Shown piece after piece: positions 14,250 through 15,526 of a stretch of DNA of 15,526 nt. The notes beneath the pieces were generated by a model, which was not told the origin of the DNA, searched no databases, and worked only from the letters and a program-made list of their open reading frames with translations. The position numbers were made by a program, and so were the translations under genes. The DNA comes from an uncultured Elusimicrobiales bacterium (GTDB taxonomy: Bacteria; Elusimicrobiota; Elusimicrobia; Elusimicrobiales; Elusimicrobiaceae): assembly GCA_905235355.1 (NCBI GenBank), contig CAJOLM010000013.1, positions 1-15,526 of the forward strand, in the 5' to 3' direction. Each line of letters begins with the position of its first letter. The stretch's first letter is position 1.

Positions 14250-15422
14250 ATGAAGAAAACGGCTTTTATTTTATCTGTATTGGTTTGCGCGGCAGTGACC
14301 CAGGCGGCCCAAGTAGTGCGCGGACCGTATTTGGAAGACCCGACGCAAACGACGCTTGTATTGCGTTGGCAAACAGACGAAGCAACACCTGCCTGGCTGG
14401 AATATGGCCCGGCACCGCGCTGCAATCAAATCATGAAAATCAGCCCTGCAGGCAAAGACCACAAGGCTGTTTTATACGGGCTTGTGCCCAATCAGAATTT
14501 TTGTTACCGTTTGTATGTTTACAACAAAGCACATGACGGAGTGCAAAACCCGGTGGAAGGCTCTTTCCGTACCTTATATAGTGCCGAGCGTAAAGAAGTG
14601 CACTTTGTAGCGTTTGGAAATACGGGCGGGGACAACCCGGCTGTCAAGCAAGCGTTGTCTACGCAAATGGCAGATAAAAAAGCCAATTTTATGGTGCACA
14701 CCGGCAATTTAACTGCCAGCGGCCTAAATACTGATGCGGATGCCGAATTTTTCACTCCCTATAAAAACGCGTTAAACTCTACGCCGCTTTTTGTGGCAAT
14801 TGGCGTTAATGAATATGGGCCGGAGAAAGAGAGCCGGGACAGTAAATCTTTTGTGCGCAGCAATTATGCGCGCTATCATGATATGACTTGGTCCACCGCC
14901 ACGCCCAAGTATTATTCCTTTGATACGGCCAATGCGCGTCTTATTTTCTTAGATGCCAACGCAGCTTACGGGGCGGTGTGGGCACCGGAGCTTGACGAGA
15001 AATCAGCCCAATATGCCTGGCTGAAAACCACGCTGGCAGGCGCGGGGGAAAAGTGGAAAATTGTGGTGATTAACGCTCCGCTTTATTCCACCGGAGAAAA
15101 GGGAGCCGTCAATCAAGTAGCTGCCTATTTGGTGCCGTTATTTGAGAAATACGGGGTCAATTTGGTATTGCAAGGTAATGAAGCCAATTATGAGCGTACC
15201 TTCCCGATTTTCAAAAACCAACCGGCCGCGCGCGGTGTGACGTATGTAACGCTGGGCGGCGGCGGGGCTACTCCTACGCGGCGGGCCAGTACGGATAATT
15301 TTACAGCGCGCTTTGTGGCGACTTATCATTTTGCAGATATCAAAATTGTGGACCGCAAAATGACGGTCAAGGTGTACACAGATACCGGCAAAGAAATAGA
15401 TAAATTTGAATTGTATTTATAA
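14250..15422 (+). CDS. Secreted purple-acid-phosphatase-like protein, predicted inactive
   Basis: A 390-residue exported protein: signal peptide to about residue 19, a fibronectin-III-like N-terminal domain (about 22-108, typical of purple acid phosphatases), then a calcineurin-like metallophosphatase domain (about 115-345) and a short C-terminal strand domain. The fold is well conserved (NYERTFP at 313-319, YVTLGGGGATP at 332-342), but the metal ligands are gone: GDTG is GNTG (N124), the bridging Asp of TGDLxxS is N153, its Tyr is A156, GNHE is GVNE (N187), HHPLYS is NAPLYS (N275, A276), and GHxHxYER is GNxAxYER (N310, A312). It should not bind the dinuclear metal centre, so catalysis is unlikely; a binding or structural role is inferred. 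It is divergent from the barrel-kinase operon and probably leaderless. No terminator precedes the repeated element 6 bases downstream. Confidence 0.9.
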   Translation: MKKTAFILSVLVCAAVTQAAQVVRGPYLEDPTQTTLVLRWQTDEATPAWLEYGPAPRCNQIMKISPAGKDHKAVLYGLVPNQNFCYRLYVYNKAHDGVQNPVEGSFRTLYSAERKEVHFVAFGNTGGDNPAVKQALSTQMADKKANFMVHTGNLTASGLNTDADAEFFTPYKNALNSTPLFVAIGVNEYGPEKESRDSKSFVRSNYARYHDMTWSTATPKYYSFDTANARLIFLDANAAYGAVWAPELDEKSAQYAWLKTTLAGAGEKWKIVVINAPLYSTGEKGAVNQVAAYLVPLFEKYGVNLVLQGNEANYERTFPIFKNQPAARGVTYVTLGGGGATPTRRASTDNFTARFVATYHFADIKIVDRKMTVKVYTDTGKEIDKFELYL

Positions 15423-15428
15423 GGTGTA

Positions 15429-15526
15429 TTTTTGAGTACCTTACAGGACACCCCAGGCGGGAGCCTGGGGATGAATGCAAAAGCCTATATCTTCTTTTCC
15501 TTGCATCGACGGTGGGAGTAAATGAA
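15429..15526 (+). mobile_element. Miniature element copy 2, cut by window end, core inverted
   Basis: Bases 15429-15506 are identical to 1413-1490, including TTAC (15441-15444), the CCCCAGGC-GGGA-GCCTGGGG hairpin (15451-15470) and the left inverted-repeat arm (15483-15506). From 15507 the sequence is the exact reverse complement of 1515-1534 for all 20 remaining bases. The right half lies beyond the window. The copy sits directly after a stop codon, as copy 1 sits directly after a gene and its terminator. Confidence 0.75.

Noticed and set aside
14250..15422. Sequencing error or frameshift explaining lost phosphatase ligands
   Set aside because: The frame is continuous, the changes are separate substitutions at seven or more positions, and neighbouring motif residues are intact.
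1413..15526. Composite transposon carrying the efflux operon
   Set aside because: The bracketing copies are short, have no transposase, and enclose ordinary chromosomal-looking operons; dispersed repeats explain them better.

Overview
The window looks like chromosomal DNA of a diderm (outer-membrane) bacterium. It has a tripartite RND efflux operon with a TolC-type outer-membrane channel, a predicted outer-membrane beta-barrel, and two type IV pilin-like genes whose start (FTLIELLVVVLIIGILAAIA), pilin body and cysteine pattern resemble the many pilin genes of Elusimicrobiota. I infer an Elusimicrobium-like, probably fermentative and host-associated organism. This rests on recalled family resemblance only; no rRNA or other phylogenetic marker is present.

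Layout. (1) 1-2060 is dominated by repeats around an L-lactate dehydrogenase gene: two near-identical promoter cassettes with a T12 tract as spacer, four palindromic 'GTCATCCC...GGGATGAC' repeats, one REP-like element, and a miniature element (about 1413-1616) whose end hairpins resemble those of the IS200/IS605 family. (2) 2061-2567 is a type IV pilin-like gene whose original start signals seem to have been separated from the coding region by repeat insertion. (3) 2665-9029 is a TetR regulator plus outer-membrane channel, adaptor and RND pump, read as one operon from an operator/promoter at 2609-2654. (4) 9088-10317 (minus) is a Spinster-like MFS transporter, divergent from a second pilin-like gene (10396-10881). 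(5) 10949-14150 (minus) is a compact four-gene operon: outer-membrane barrel, soluble histidine kinase, helical protein of unknown function, and AI-2E/PerM-type membrane protein. (6) 14250-15422 (plus), divergent from that operon, encodes a secreted purple-acid-phosphatase fold in which every recognisable metal ligand is replaced. A second, truncated copy of the miniature element begins 6 bases after it, at 15429.

How the parts work together. The efflux operon is a self-contained, probably autoregulated export system. LDH regenerates NAD+ in fermentation. The divergent pair at 14150/14250 shares mirror-image promoters with the same TTTGCTAAA motif placed so that transcription would start at or next to the ATG, which suggests co-regulation of the envelope operon and the inactive phosphatase-like protein.

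Most notable: the internal 44-bp core of the miniature element, held between 25-bp inverted repeats, is in the opposite orientation in the second copy; the phosphatase-like protein has lost its whole metal site; and several genes appear to use leaderless or near-leaderless transcripts.
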